DNA from: GCA-2706205 sp964215955
GTDB lineage: Bacteria > Bdellovibrionota > Bacteriovoracia > Bacteriovoracales > Bacteriovoracaceae
Reading direction: 5' to 3'
Length of the DNA: 64,000 nt
Assembly: GCA_964215955.1 (NCBI GenBank)
Contig: CAXPDR010000014.1
Coordinates: 62,001-126,000 of the forward strand
In this document: positions 17,331 to 24,639 of the stretch, piece by piece
How the letters are laid out: each line of letters begins with the position of its first letter
Numbering within the stretch: the stretch's first letter is position 1
Made by a program: the position numbers and the translations under genes
Notes under the pieces: generated by a model
What the model was told of the DNA's origin: nothing
Seen by the model: only the letters and a program-made list of their open reading frames with translations
Database searches by the model: none

Positions 17331-17882
17331 TTGGAAAATAGTAGAAGATATTTTAAAAAATCTAAAAAGACGACAGTCCAACTCACGTCTTTGTTAGATC
17401 TTTTATTTGTCATGATTTTTGTTTCTTTGATTCAACAAAAAAATATTCCTAAAAAAGTCGAAGAGCAGAAAAAAGAAAGAGTTGTTAAAACTGTGATTAT
17501 TAAGCAAGAAGCTAAACCAGAAAAGCCTGCACCGACTAAATATAATGTTGAGGCCACTTTTGAGTTTTATGCTACTGCTAGTACTCCTGGTTTACCTCAC
17601 GGATCATTTTTAATGCAAGGAACATTTGACGAGGAAACAGGAAAGTTAAATCTTTTTGGAGCGCAGTGGATAAAAAGACCTACTAACTTTGATATGGTTC
17701 CTTTGAGTGGAGTTGTTAATAAGTCGCGAGATTCCATTTCAGGGAAAGTAGACGCTATCTATTGTAAGACCTTTACCTTAAGAAGAGCACAAATTAACTC
17801 AGGCAACGCTATCTCAGGTGTTTGGAAAGGAAAGTATGACTGTGGTCAGGGCTCAACTGGGCTAACCTTAACTATTAAATAA
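17331..17882 (+). CDS. ExbD/TolR-like protein with unusual periplasmic beta domain
   Basis: 183 residues. A short basic cytoplasmic N-terminus precedes one membrane helix (VQLTSLLDLLFVMIFVSLIQ) that keeps the LLD Asp essential for proton coupling in ExbD/TolR. A Lys/Glu-rich linker follows, and then, instead of the usual ExbD periplasmic fold, a beta-rich domain ending in GVWKGKYDCGQGSTGLTLTIK with two Cys. The start is TTG at 17331 with AGGA 7 bases upstream. It pairs with the TolQ-like gene. The C-terminal domain resembles secreted small beta domains with a WxGxYxCxQG pattern seen in other bacteria. Confidence 0.75.
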   Translation: MENSRRYFKKSKKTTVQLTSLLDLLFVMIFVSLIQQKNIPKKVEEQKKERVVKTVIIKQEAKPEKPAPTKYNVEATFEFYATASTPGLPHGSFLMQGTFDEETGKLNLFGAQWIKRPTNFDMVPLSGVVNKSRDSISGKVDAIYCKTFTLRRAQINSGNAISGVWKGKYDCGQGSTGLTLTIK

Positions 17883-17935
17883 AATTTTGACCAAGTGAAT
17901 TAAATTGGGTATCTAAAACTTACGGAGATTCAATT

Positions 17936-18352
17936 ATGAAATATATCACTTTATTGCTTTTAGTACTTTCTTCAATTGCCTATGCAGAAAATCCTCAAAG
18001 AAGAGTTTGTAGATTAAATGGAGCACAGTTTTTGGCGCTTGATATAACTGAGCCAAGAGTTGATAATGTCGGAATTTGCTTTTTTAATGAAAAATCTCTT
18101 ATGGGAAGCATTAGTCTTATTTTGGCAATTCATGAAGGAAAAGACTCACAAGCATCTAAAGCCTTTAAAAAAACCAAATATACCACTTATAAAACTTGTA
18201 AAGATGCTAATGCCTTTAAGTCATTGGCCAAAGATACAAACGGAAAGACCTATCCACTATGTCTATTTTCAGACGACTCCTTTATTGGAGAGCAAACGTT
18301 GATAGATGGTTGGTATTATATGCATAATTCTAGGCTAACAAAGCTGCTCTAA
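17936..18352 (+). CDS. Secreted Cys-rich hypothetical protein (138 aa)
   Basis: Signal peptide MKYITLLLLVLSSIAYA then a compact mature domain with Cys at RRVCRLNG, GICFFN, TCKDAN and LCLFSDD, giving two likely disulfides outside the cytoplasm. Preceded by GGAG. Same direction as the TolQ/ExbD pair, 53 bases downstream, so it may be a periplasmic partner of that system; this is inference from position only. Confidence 0.7.
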   Translation: MKYITLLLLVLSSIAYAENPQRRVCRLNGAQFLALDITEPRVDNVGICFFNEKSLMGSISLILAIHEGKDSQASKAFKKTKYTTYKTCKDANAFKSLAKDTNGKTYPLCLFSDDSFIGEQTLIDGWYYMHNSRLTKLL

Positions 18353-18453
18353 GTATCTAAAAATACGAAACCACACTCTTAATATTTAAGTAATATAGGC
18401 CCTAAACCGATGTTAATAATACGATATACTCTAAATTTGGAGGATAAGAGTTT

Positions 18454-19488
18454 ATGGCATTTTATTTTCATGATATTTCAAACGGTGAGGTTTATGAGCT
18501 AGAGGATGGAATGACTCTAGGTCGAAAAGACGAATCCGATATTGTTATCAAAGATGATAAAATAAGCAGTAAGCATTTAAAAATTGATGTTAATCCTGAA
18601 TTCGCTAGTATTACAGACCTTAATACATCTAATGGAACCGAGCTCAATGGTGAAACAATTCCACCAGGAGTTATAACGATGTTAAATATCAAAGATATTG
18701 TAAAAGTGGGGAGAATTGAATTATTTTATTCAGACGAAAAATACCTCGATGTAGATAAAAACACAAGTCTTAAAAGATCGATTAAGGCCAGTGGATCAGT
18801 AAAACAAAGAAGAAGTAATAATAGTGAAGTTATGTATGATAATTTAAGAGAGTTCACTATGGACTCTAATATCGCTAATAATAGTAAATTAGTGAGCTTT
18901 GAAAAAGCTGTAATTAAAGATACTGGTGATATATTTTCAAGAGAAGAAGATTGTAGAAAGATAATCAGAAACCATAAAATAAAAATAAGAAAACTTTATA
19001 GATCAGTTGAAAAACTAACGGACAAAATATCCGAAAAAAATGAATTATTAAACAAAGTATCGGATATTGAAAATAAATATTCGGGGCAAGATGAAAAACT
19101 GGATGAATTAAAAGAAAACTATGAAAAGTATAAAGATGAATGGCAGAGCTGGAATGTAAAGTTAAAAAAATTAAAAAGAGAAATTGCAAAGTTAGAAGAG
19201 AAAAAAAGTAAGATAGCACCTGGTATGGAAAAATATGAAGAATACTTGGAGGATATGAAAAATAAAAATACTATGCTGGTTGATGTGAAAAGGTTGAGTC
19301 GAGAAAACCTTAATGATAAAAAGTTTCAATTAGAAAATGAAATAAAAAGTGAAGAACAAGGCATCAAAGAGCAAGAAAGTAATATTGTTCAATTAGGTGA
19401 AGAGAAAAAAGAACAAGAACGTCAAAGAAGAAAAAATATCATTGCAGAAATTAAACGGTTACAAGCTGAGTTAGATGATGCTGGTTAA
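18454..19488 (+). CDS. FHA-domain protein with long coiled coil
   Basis: 344 residues. The N-terminal FHA domain (about residues 5-95) has the phosphothreonine-binding pattern: MTLGRKDESDIVIKDD, ISSKHLKI, then DLNTSNGTELNG. After a linker, residues about 170-340 are a long charged coiled coil (heptad-like Lys/Glu/Leu runs). No kinase is in the window. The FHA domain suggests recruitment to a Thr-phosphorylated partner. Ends overlap the convergent gene at 19485 by 4 bases. Confidence 0.9.
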   Translation: MAFYFHDISNGEVYELEDGMTLGRKDESDIVIKDDKISSKHLKIDVNPEFASITDLNTSNGTELNGETIPPGVITMLNIKDIVKVGRIELFYSDEKYLDVDKNTSLKRSIKASGSVKQRRSNNSEVMYDNLREFTMDSNIANNSKLVSFEKAVIKDTGDIFSREEDCRKIIRNHKIKIRKLYRSVEKLTDKISEKNELLNKVSDIENKYSGQDEKLDELKENYEKYKDEWQSWNVKLKKLKREIAKLEEKKSKIAPGMEKYEEYLEDMKNKNTMLVDVKRLSRENLNDKKFQLENEIKSEEQGIKEQESNIVQLGEEKKEQERQRRKNIIAEIKRLQAELDDAG

Positions 19489-20954
19489 TACCCAATATAG
19501 ACTGGATTTGTAGCTCCAAGTAAATCAATACTTTGAGATTTCCGATTAACCTGCCAAAGTTCGGCCCTAATTAAATCATGTTTTTCCATAGGAACTTCTA
19601 ATACAGCTTTGAAATGTCTTTTATAATTGAATCTTTTTGGGTTTATAAGACGTTTTGCAATTAAATCTCCGGACTTGTTATAAAACCTGACCTCCCAGAA
19701 TCGTTTTTTCCAAAAAGTTAAAAGACGGTAAAAACTATTAATAATATTGTAGCAACTACCACCAAGTCTTTTGTTTGTATCTGAAAAATCTCCAAATAAA
19801 TTTATTTGAACCTTACCCGATCCTTTTATTGTTTCACCCATAGATTTCCAATTTCTTTGACTGGCATATTTGGCAATCAAAGTTAATTTTGGAGCATCTG
19901 GTCTAGTTAAGAAACTTGTGTTTCCTTTTTCTAATTCCATTCGAGTGTTTTTATTATTTTTAGTTGGAATAAAGTTTACAGGGTAAATGAGGGATCGATC
20001 TCTTAAGCAGGGAATTATAAAGTGGAAGTCACTTCCTGCCATAGCGGTATATTTTTTACCTTTTTTTAAAGACTCAGTCCATTGGGTGAGTGCTCTTCTG
20101 TTGTTTGATCTTTCTAGGTTTAGCCTTAAAAAAGGAGAGTTCTCAAGAAGGGTATTCCACACTTCAACCCCGTTGGCATCGCTCCAGTTTGAGTGGTGAA
20201 ATTCCTTCTTTCTATTGGGATGGTTTACTATTCTAAAACCGCCACTTGTTCTTGATTTTATAATTGATTCTATTCCAGAATATTTTCTGCCGTTTGAAAG
20301 TTCTTTCCAGTCTTTTTTAATATCAATCAAACACATATGGGTACTACCACCCCATTCAATACCTCTAAGTGTTTTTAAACGACTATTAGTTCTTTTATTT
20401 AGTAGGTCAAAAGCTTTGTCTGTATCGTGCTCAGTAAAGCTTGTTGTGCCTATTGTTCTTCGTTTTCTCAAAAAACGATCAATGTATTTGTAAGTTTTGT
20501 ATGGAGATATTTTTAAATACTTTAAATCCCTATTGTCTTGACTAATATTGGTATGAATATGATTAAAATAATAATGCCCTTCGGGTATTTGGTTTACTCT
20601 GTATAGAGAAACGTTATGAGTAGGAGCTGATTCTTTTTCCCATCGTAAGAAAAGTGGATCTATTGCTTTAGATTTATCGGAAACCTGAAGTAACTTAATA
20701 AGTCTTGAGCGTAGCTTTTTAAGATTTTTGTTTTTGTTTATAATGATTTCATCGTTATCGATGTTATAATGTATATTTTTAAATATATCATTAACTAAAG
20801 ACTTATTTTTACTTAAGTGCCCGTGATCATCGAAACTTTGTTTTAGAGAATTTATCATGAGAAATTCAATTGGTGCGTCCTCAAGGTTTACCTCATTTGC
20901 AAAAACTACATTAAAATTAATGAAGATCGATATTATCAGCGTAAATAATTTCAT
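19485..20954 (-). CDS. Secreted CehA/McbA-family PHP-type metallohydrolase
   Basis: 489 residues with a signal peptide (MKLFTLIISIFINFNVVFA). Metal-binding motifs of the PHP fold occur in order: FNHIHTNISQD, TSFTEHDTDKAF, GIEWGG, THMCLI, VNHPNR, GVEVWN and AGSDFHF. These match the CehA/McbA family of phosphoesterase/esterase-like hydrolases. A C-terminal beta domain follows, typical of the exported members. Probably periplasmic; substrate unknown. Confidence 0.85.
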   Translation of the reverse strand: MKLFTLIISIFINFNVVFANEVNLEDAPIEFLMINSLKQSFDDHGHLSKNKSLVNDIFKNIHYNIDNDEIIINKNKNLKKLRSRLIKLLQVSDKSKAIDPLFLRWEKESAPTHNVSLYRVNQIPEGHYYFNHIHTNISQDNRDLKYLKISPYKTYKYIDRFLRKRRTIGTTSFTEHDTDKAFDLLNKRTNSRLKTLRGIEWGGSTHMCLIDIKKDWKELSNGRKYSGIESIIKSRTSGGFRIVNHPNRKKEFHHSNWSDANGVEVWNTLLENSPFLRLNLERSNNRRALTQWTESLKKGKKYTAMAGSDFHFIIPCLRDRSLIYPVNFIPTKNNKNTRMELEKGNTSFLTRPDAPKLTLIAKYASQRNWKSMGETIKGSGKVQINLFGDFSDTNKRLGGSCYNIINSFYRLLTFWKKRFWEVRFYNKSGDLIAKRLINPKRFNYKRHFKAVLEVPMEKHDLIRAELWQVNRKSQSIDLLGATNPVYIGY

Positions 20955-21034
20955 TTGGACTCCTAAATATAGGAGTATTTTAACATCGGTACTTGTGAAT
21001 TAATAATGATGGAGAAGTATGGAAGAATTTTCTT

Positions 21035-22180
21035 TTATAAATTTGCCAATTCTTTTTCCAAGTAGGGAGCAATACTCCAATGTTCTTTAAACTTTTGGTA
21101 GGCCTGCTTTTTAGTTGCTATTTCTTGGGCCGTTCTCTTTGTTTTTTGGCATCTGAGAAGTATATTTTTTGCAGTATGCTCCATATCGATAAATTCCATT
21201 GTTTGAACTTTGTAACCAGAAATTTCTAGTAATTGAGCCCGCATAGAGTCTGTAATGATGGAGGTTAATCTATCTTTAAAAATACCATATTTAAGCATGA
21301 CTTGATTCGTTGAGTTTTCTAGCTGAGAGTTTAGTTCATGTTGACAGCAAGGAACGAACATCATTTTATCAACTTCATGTTTTAAAGAAAATAAAATAGC
21401 GTCATCTGTCGCAGTATCACATGCATGGAGGGTTACCACAAAGTCAATTGGTTTATCTGTTTTAAAGTCGTGAATAAAGCCGTGTACAAATTTTAGATTA
21501 GTGTAAGCGAGTTTTTGAGCGATTTGGTTACAGTGATTTATTACTTCTTGCTTTAGGTCAATACCAGTAATTTCAACTTCTTTAACTAGGATTTTGGTAA
21601 AGAAGTAGTACAGTGCAAATGTTAAATAAGATTTACCACAACCAAAATCTACAATATGTAGGCTTTGAGCCGAGTTGTTTTTATATAAGTCGTATACCAT
21701 TTCTAAGAAGCGGTTTATTTGTCTAAACTTTTTATACTGGTGAGATTTAACTTTTCCATTTTTATCCATGACACCAATTTCAATCAGAAAATCACAGGGA
21801 GTATTATCCGGAATGAGATATTTTTTTTCTTTATTATGGCTTTTGGCCTTCTTAGATATAGGCTTTTGAATGATTTTAGATTTACCTTTTTTATTGCTAA
21901 GTATTTGGTATTCCATCTCGTTTGTTTTAAGAAGAATTTGTTTAAAAAAGCATTTTTGCTCGTTAAGTATAAAATCCATAAGCTCTGTGGTGGAGATAGT
22001 CTTAATATCGTTGTGTTTGGTGTATTTAAACTCAGCTTTAACTTCTTTATTATTTTCTTTTATGGGTCTGATTGTGATGGATTTTATTATTTGATCTTTA
22101 TTAATAGGCGCAGATACTACACAAGAATCGAGTTCTCCACTTCCAAAGTATTTAGATAATAATTGTTCTACATTTATCAT
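21035..22180 (-). CDS. SAM-dependent methyltransferase (METTL25/RRNAD1-like)
   Basis: 381 residues. A Rossmann-fold methyltransferase core starts near residue 170: HIVDFGCGKSYLTFALYYFF (SAM-binding glycine motif), EITGIDLKQ, then VVTLHACDTATDDAI and FVPCCQHELNSQ. The combination of DFGCGKSYLTFA, LHACD and PCCQHE is the signature of the methyltransf_32/METTL25-like family. The N-terminal 150 residues are a charged domain of unknown role. It follows the repeat element at 22254-22499. Substrate unknown; rRNA or protein are possible. Confidence 0.85.
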   Translation of the reverse strand: MINVEQLLSKYFGSGELDSCVVSAPINKDQIIKSITIRPIKENNKEVKAEFKYTKHNDIKTISTTELMDFILNEQKCFFKQILLKTNEMEYQILSNKKGKSKIIQKPISKKAKSHNKEKKYLIPDNTPCDFLIEIGVMDKNGKVKSHQYKKFRQINRFLEMVYDLYKNNSAQSLHIVDFGCGKSYLTFALYYFFTKILVKEVEITGIDLKQEVINHCNQIAQKLAYTNLKFVHGFIHDFKTDKPIDFVVTLHACDTATDDAILFSLKHEVDKMMFVPCCQHELNSQLENSTNQVMLKYGIFKDRLTSIITDSMRAQLLEISGYKVQTMEFIDMEHTAKNILLRCQKTKRTAQEIATKKQAYQKFKEHWSIAPYLEKELANL

Positions 22181-22241
22181 AAGGTGAATTTAACCCAAAT
22201 TTAAATGAGTTATAAGTAAAAAGGTTAAAATTGAAAATAAT

Positions 22242-22253
22242 TTAGAACTTATT
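22242..22253 (+). repeat. 12-bp direct repeat flanking the left end of repeat element copy 1
   Basis: TTAGAACTTATT here is repeated exactly at 22493-22504, bracketing the element. This could be a target-site duplication. Confidence 0.6.
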
Positions 22254-22499
22254 CCTAACCGCTCCCTTTGCGTGGGGATGAGCTTAAAGCCAAAGTAAAC
22301 AACTGAAGCATCAGGCTGGGTTTTTATATAAATACGACTAGAAGGCGTTAGGGCAGTTATCATTTTTTGTGAAAAAGAGGAAACTAAAAAGTATCGATTC
22401 ATTGGAAGCTCTTGAAATTATTGATGATAAAATAGATTAATCCTTAACTTCCAGACTTTGTCTTTATGTTCATCCCCGTTCAATTAGATTAGTTAGAAC
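22254..22499. repeat. Dispersed structured intergenic repeat, copy 1 (~240 bp)
   Basis: From 22261 to 22500 this aligns without a gap to 59571-59810, with about 200 of 240 bases identical by hand count. Blocks from 22338 to 22375 and around 22401-22416 are almost invariant. The ends fold on each other: bases 22274-22296 pair with 22455-22477 at 21 of 23 positions, including one G-U. A nested stem pairs TGGAAG (22403-22408) with CTTCCA (22448-22453). It fills the gap between two minus-strand genes and touches the stop codon of the gene at 22500. It may be a MITE-like element or an RNA gene; no transposase is present. Confidence 0.8.
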
Positions 22500-22504
22500 T
22501 TATT
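22493..22504 (+). repeat. 12-bp direct repeat flanking the right end of repeat element copy 1
   Basis: Exact second copy of TTAGAACTTATT (first at 22242-22253). It includes the TAA stop (minus strand, 22500-22502) of the upstream lipoprotein gene. Confidence 0.6.
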
Positions 22505-23273
22505 TTATTTCAAAGTCTCTAATATCGGGTACGCGGCTCTTTGGAAGGGGATTTAATTCTTCTTTAATTCCGTTACAACTTTTAATTAAGCGATCAACTT
22601 CATTACCAATTCTAAGGACTTTATCAACAGGGGTCCATTCGCTAAATCTTTGTTTAGAAGCAGATGAGTAGAAGGCCATATCAACAAAATAATCACCACT
22701 TAGGGAGCGCCCGCCAGGAATGATCATTGGACTAAATTTAAATCTTGTTACTTTCGCTCTAATCTTTTCAACAGATCTGATGTATAAATCTTTTTTAGAA
22801 AAGCCAGGTCGATCAAGGATTTCAATACTATCAATTTCTTTTCTATGTTCGAAAGCTGGACAGTGAAAAAATCGAAACCTTTTGGAAACAGCAGCTGCTT
22901 GATAGAAAAGACTCACAGAAATATTTTTAGTATTTCGGGTCATATTTTGAAATTTTAAATAAAAATAACCAATAGGTGTTGATCTTCCACGTTTCGATTT
23001 ACTAAAGCGAAAAACCCAAGCATCAATTCCATACTTATTACCCAGAAGTTCCTTCGCTTCATTGGAGAAAAGTGGGGTGGAAGTAAAGAACCTAACTCCT
23101 TGAGATATTGTAACCTCTCGGTCTTGGCCAACTTTCCAAGGAACTATTTTTGCTCTTTCAATTTCAGAGTCAATATTAATTCCGTAATGAATTCCGTTTT
23201 TGAAACCTACTTCAAAATATTTTGTACATCCAAAAAATAATATAAGAGTAAAAACCAATCCCAAATAATTCAT
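22500..23273 (-). CDS. Lipoprotein of unknown function (257 aa)
   Basis: Lipoprotein signal MNYLGLVFTLILFFGC with Cys at residue 16. The mature part is basic and beta-rich (GIDAWVFRFSKSKRGR, YFYLKFQNMTRNTKNISVSLFY), with no family recognised. No convincing ribosome-binding site precedes the ATG. The stop codon lies inside the right direct repeat of the repeat element, so the last codons may have been reset by insertion. Confidence 0.7.
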   Translation of the reverse strand: MNYLGLVFTLILFFGCTKYFEVGFKNGIHYGINIDSEIERAKIVPWKVGQDREVTISQGVRFFTSTPLFSNEAKELLGNKYGIDAWVFRFSKSKRGRSTPIGYFYLKFQNMTRNTKNISVSLFYQAAAVSKRFRFFHCPAFEHRKEIDSIEILDRPGFSKKDLYIRSVEKIRAKVTRFKFSPMIIPGGRSLSGDYFVDMAFYSSASKQRFSEWTPVDKVLRIGNEVDRLIKSCNGIKEELNPLPKSRVPDIRDFEIK

Positions 23274-23496
23274 ATAGTTATTTTAAAGCAAACAAAATTT
23301 ATAACAATCGGGAAAAATATAATTTATTTAGTTAATGAAAACTAATAAATATCATCACTTTTACTGTCAAAAATATATGTAAAAATAACTTAAGTGTCTG
23401 TAATTACGTGACTTTTCTCTGTGTAAATACTATAGGGTATCTTAAAAATAATAATGCGATGCGGTATATTGAGTTAAGTAAAGAATTAAGGTGGTT

Positions 23497-24639
23497 ATGA
23501 TTAAATCTGAGAATTGTTTAAATTTACTTATTTTGGGGACAGCATTAGTAGGTGTTAATAGCTTCGCAAATACATCTGAAAAATCAGTTTCTCCATACGA
23601 TCAAGCTTTTACAGCAGATGATAAAAAGCTTACTTTTAAGATGAGTACGCTTAAGCAGGATAGTGATTTATACTCTGCTAATGTTTTTGCAACTTCTGTG
23701 AATCTTGCGTTTTCAAAGCAGCTGGATAAAAACCTTAGTTTTAATTTTAATGGAGGCTTATACGCTGAAAGTGGGAGTTCAGATTCATTACTAGATAATA
23801 GCCCATATGTTCCTGATAATGGTATTTCTCTAAAAAAAGCAGAATTAAATTATAATTTAAATAAGAATATTTCATTAATGGCGGGTTCAATTTCCTTAAA
23901 GGAATTTAATAATCAGCTAATGCTTAGAAACACTTCTTTTTTAGGGATGGCAGAAAAGCTTAATTTAATTGATGGAGGATTAAGTTTAAACCTTCGTGCA
24001 CTTCAAAGTACACCACATAACAGAAATTACAGTAATAGATTAGATAAAGTTGATGAGGGAAATCCAAACTTTTTTCTAGAAAATTTAAATCTTAAATATG
24101 AATCGGGTCGAAATAATATAGACCTTAATTTATCACACTATGCTTATGATAATCTTTCCAATTCTGTAGCAGCAAAATCAATGTATATGGGAAATACGGT
24201 AAATTTAAATTCTTCAAACTCAGGTGAATTTGTTTATAGCTATATTGGTTGGAGTTACGGGGTAAGCGCTACTGCAAATATTTATGGCCTCGACTTAATA
24301 CCTTTTTATCAAAAAGTCATTAATACTTCCGCTCCTGAAAATAATGAAGCTCGCATCGCTGGCCTTAGATCAGAATATACTTTTGATGGATTAAAGTTTT
24401 CTGCTCATATGGAATCATTTGAAACCCAAGCAGATGCTTATGTATCATTTTATGCAAGTCATACTCATAAAGCGAATACGGCCGGGCAGGGGCTAAGCTT
24501 AGAAGTTTTAAGTTTAAGAAATGGTTTAGAGTTAGATATTGAATATTTTCAAACAAGAGAAATTGAAAATAACCAGTTAGATAGAAGAGATGAAGAAGAA
24601 ATTGTTTATGTTGGAGTTAAAAGAGAATATGAGCTTTAG
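23497..24639 (+). CDS. Outer-membrane beta-barrel (porin-like) protein
   Basis: About 380 residues. Signal-like N-terminus (MIKSENCLNLLILGTALVGVNSFA), then repeated strands with alternating hydrophobic residues and Asn/Ser turns (NLSFNFNGGLYAESG, YNLNKNISLMAGS, LDIEYFQTREI), consistent with a barrel of 14-18 strands. The C-terminus (VGVKREYEL) lacks a terminal Phe. A GTG at 23491 is possible, but AAGGTGG positions ATG 23497 well. The gene overlaps the next lipoprotein start by 11 bases, so the two are translationally coupled. Confidence 0.75.
   Translation: MIKSENCLNLLILGTALVGVNSFANTSEKSVSPYDQAFTADDKKLTFKMSTLKQDSDLYSANVFATSVNLAFSKQLDKNLSFNFNGGLYAESGSSDSLLDNSPYVPDNGISLKKAELNYNLNKNISLMAGSISLKEFNNQLMLRNTSFLGMAEKLNLIDGGLSLNLRALQSTPHNRNYSNRLDKVDEGNPNFFLENLNLKYESGRNNIDLNLSHYAYDNLSNSVAAKSMYMGNTVNLNSSNSGEFVYSYIGWSYGVSATANIYGLDLIPFYQKVINTSAPENNEARIAGLRSEYTFDGLKFSAHMESFETQADAYVSFYASHTHKANTAGQGLSLEVLSLRNGLELDIEYFQTREIENNQLDRRDEEEIVYVGVKREYEL

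Noticed and set aside
17916..17927. Second copy of the TTACGG operator near 17922
   Set aside because: Only a single TTACGG is present there, overlapping a GGAG ribosome-binding site, with no second half-site.
22190..22402. 70-codon minus-strand open frame inside repeat copy 1
   Set aside because: The aligned frame in copy 2 has a stop codon at the Arg following SerSer, and the differences between copies show no convincing excess at third codon positions. A structured repeat explains the conservation better.
22254..22499. Integron attC site
   Set aside because: GTTAGGG and GTTAGAA do not fit the GTTRRRY core, the left end of copy 2 lacks a matching RYYYAAC, and no cassette array or integrase is present.
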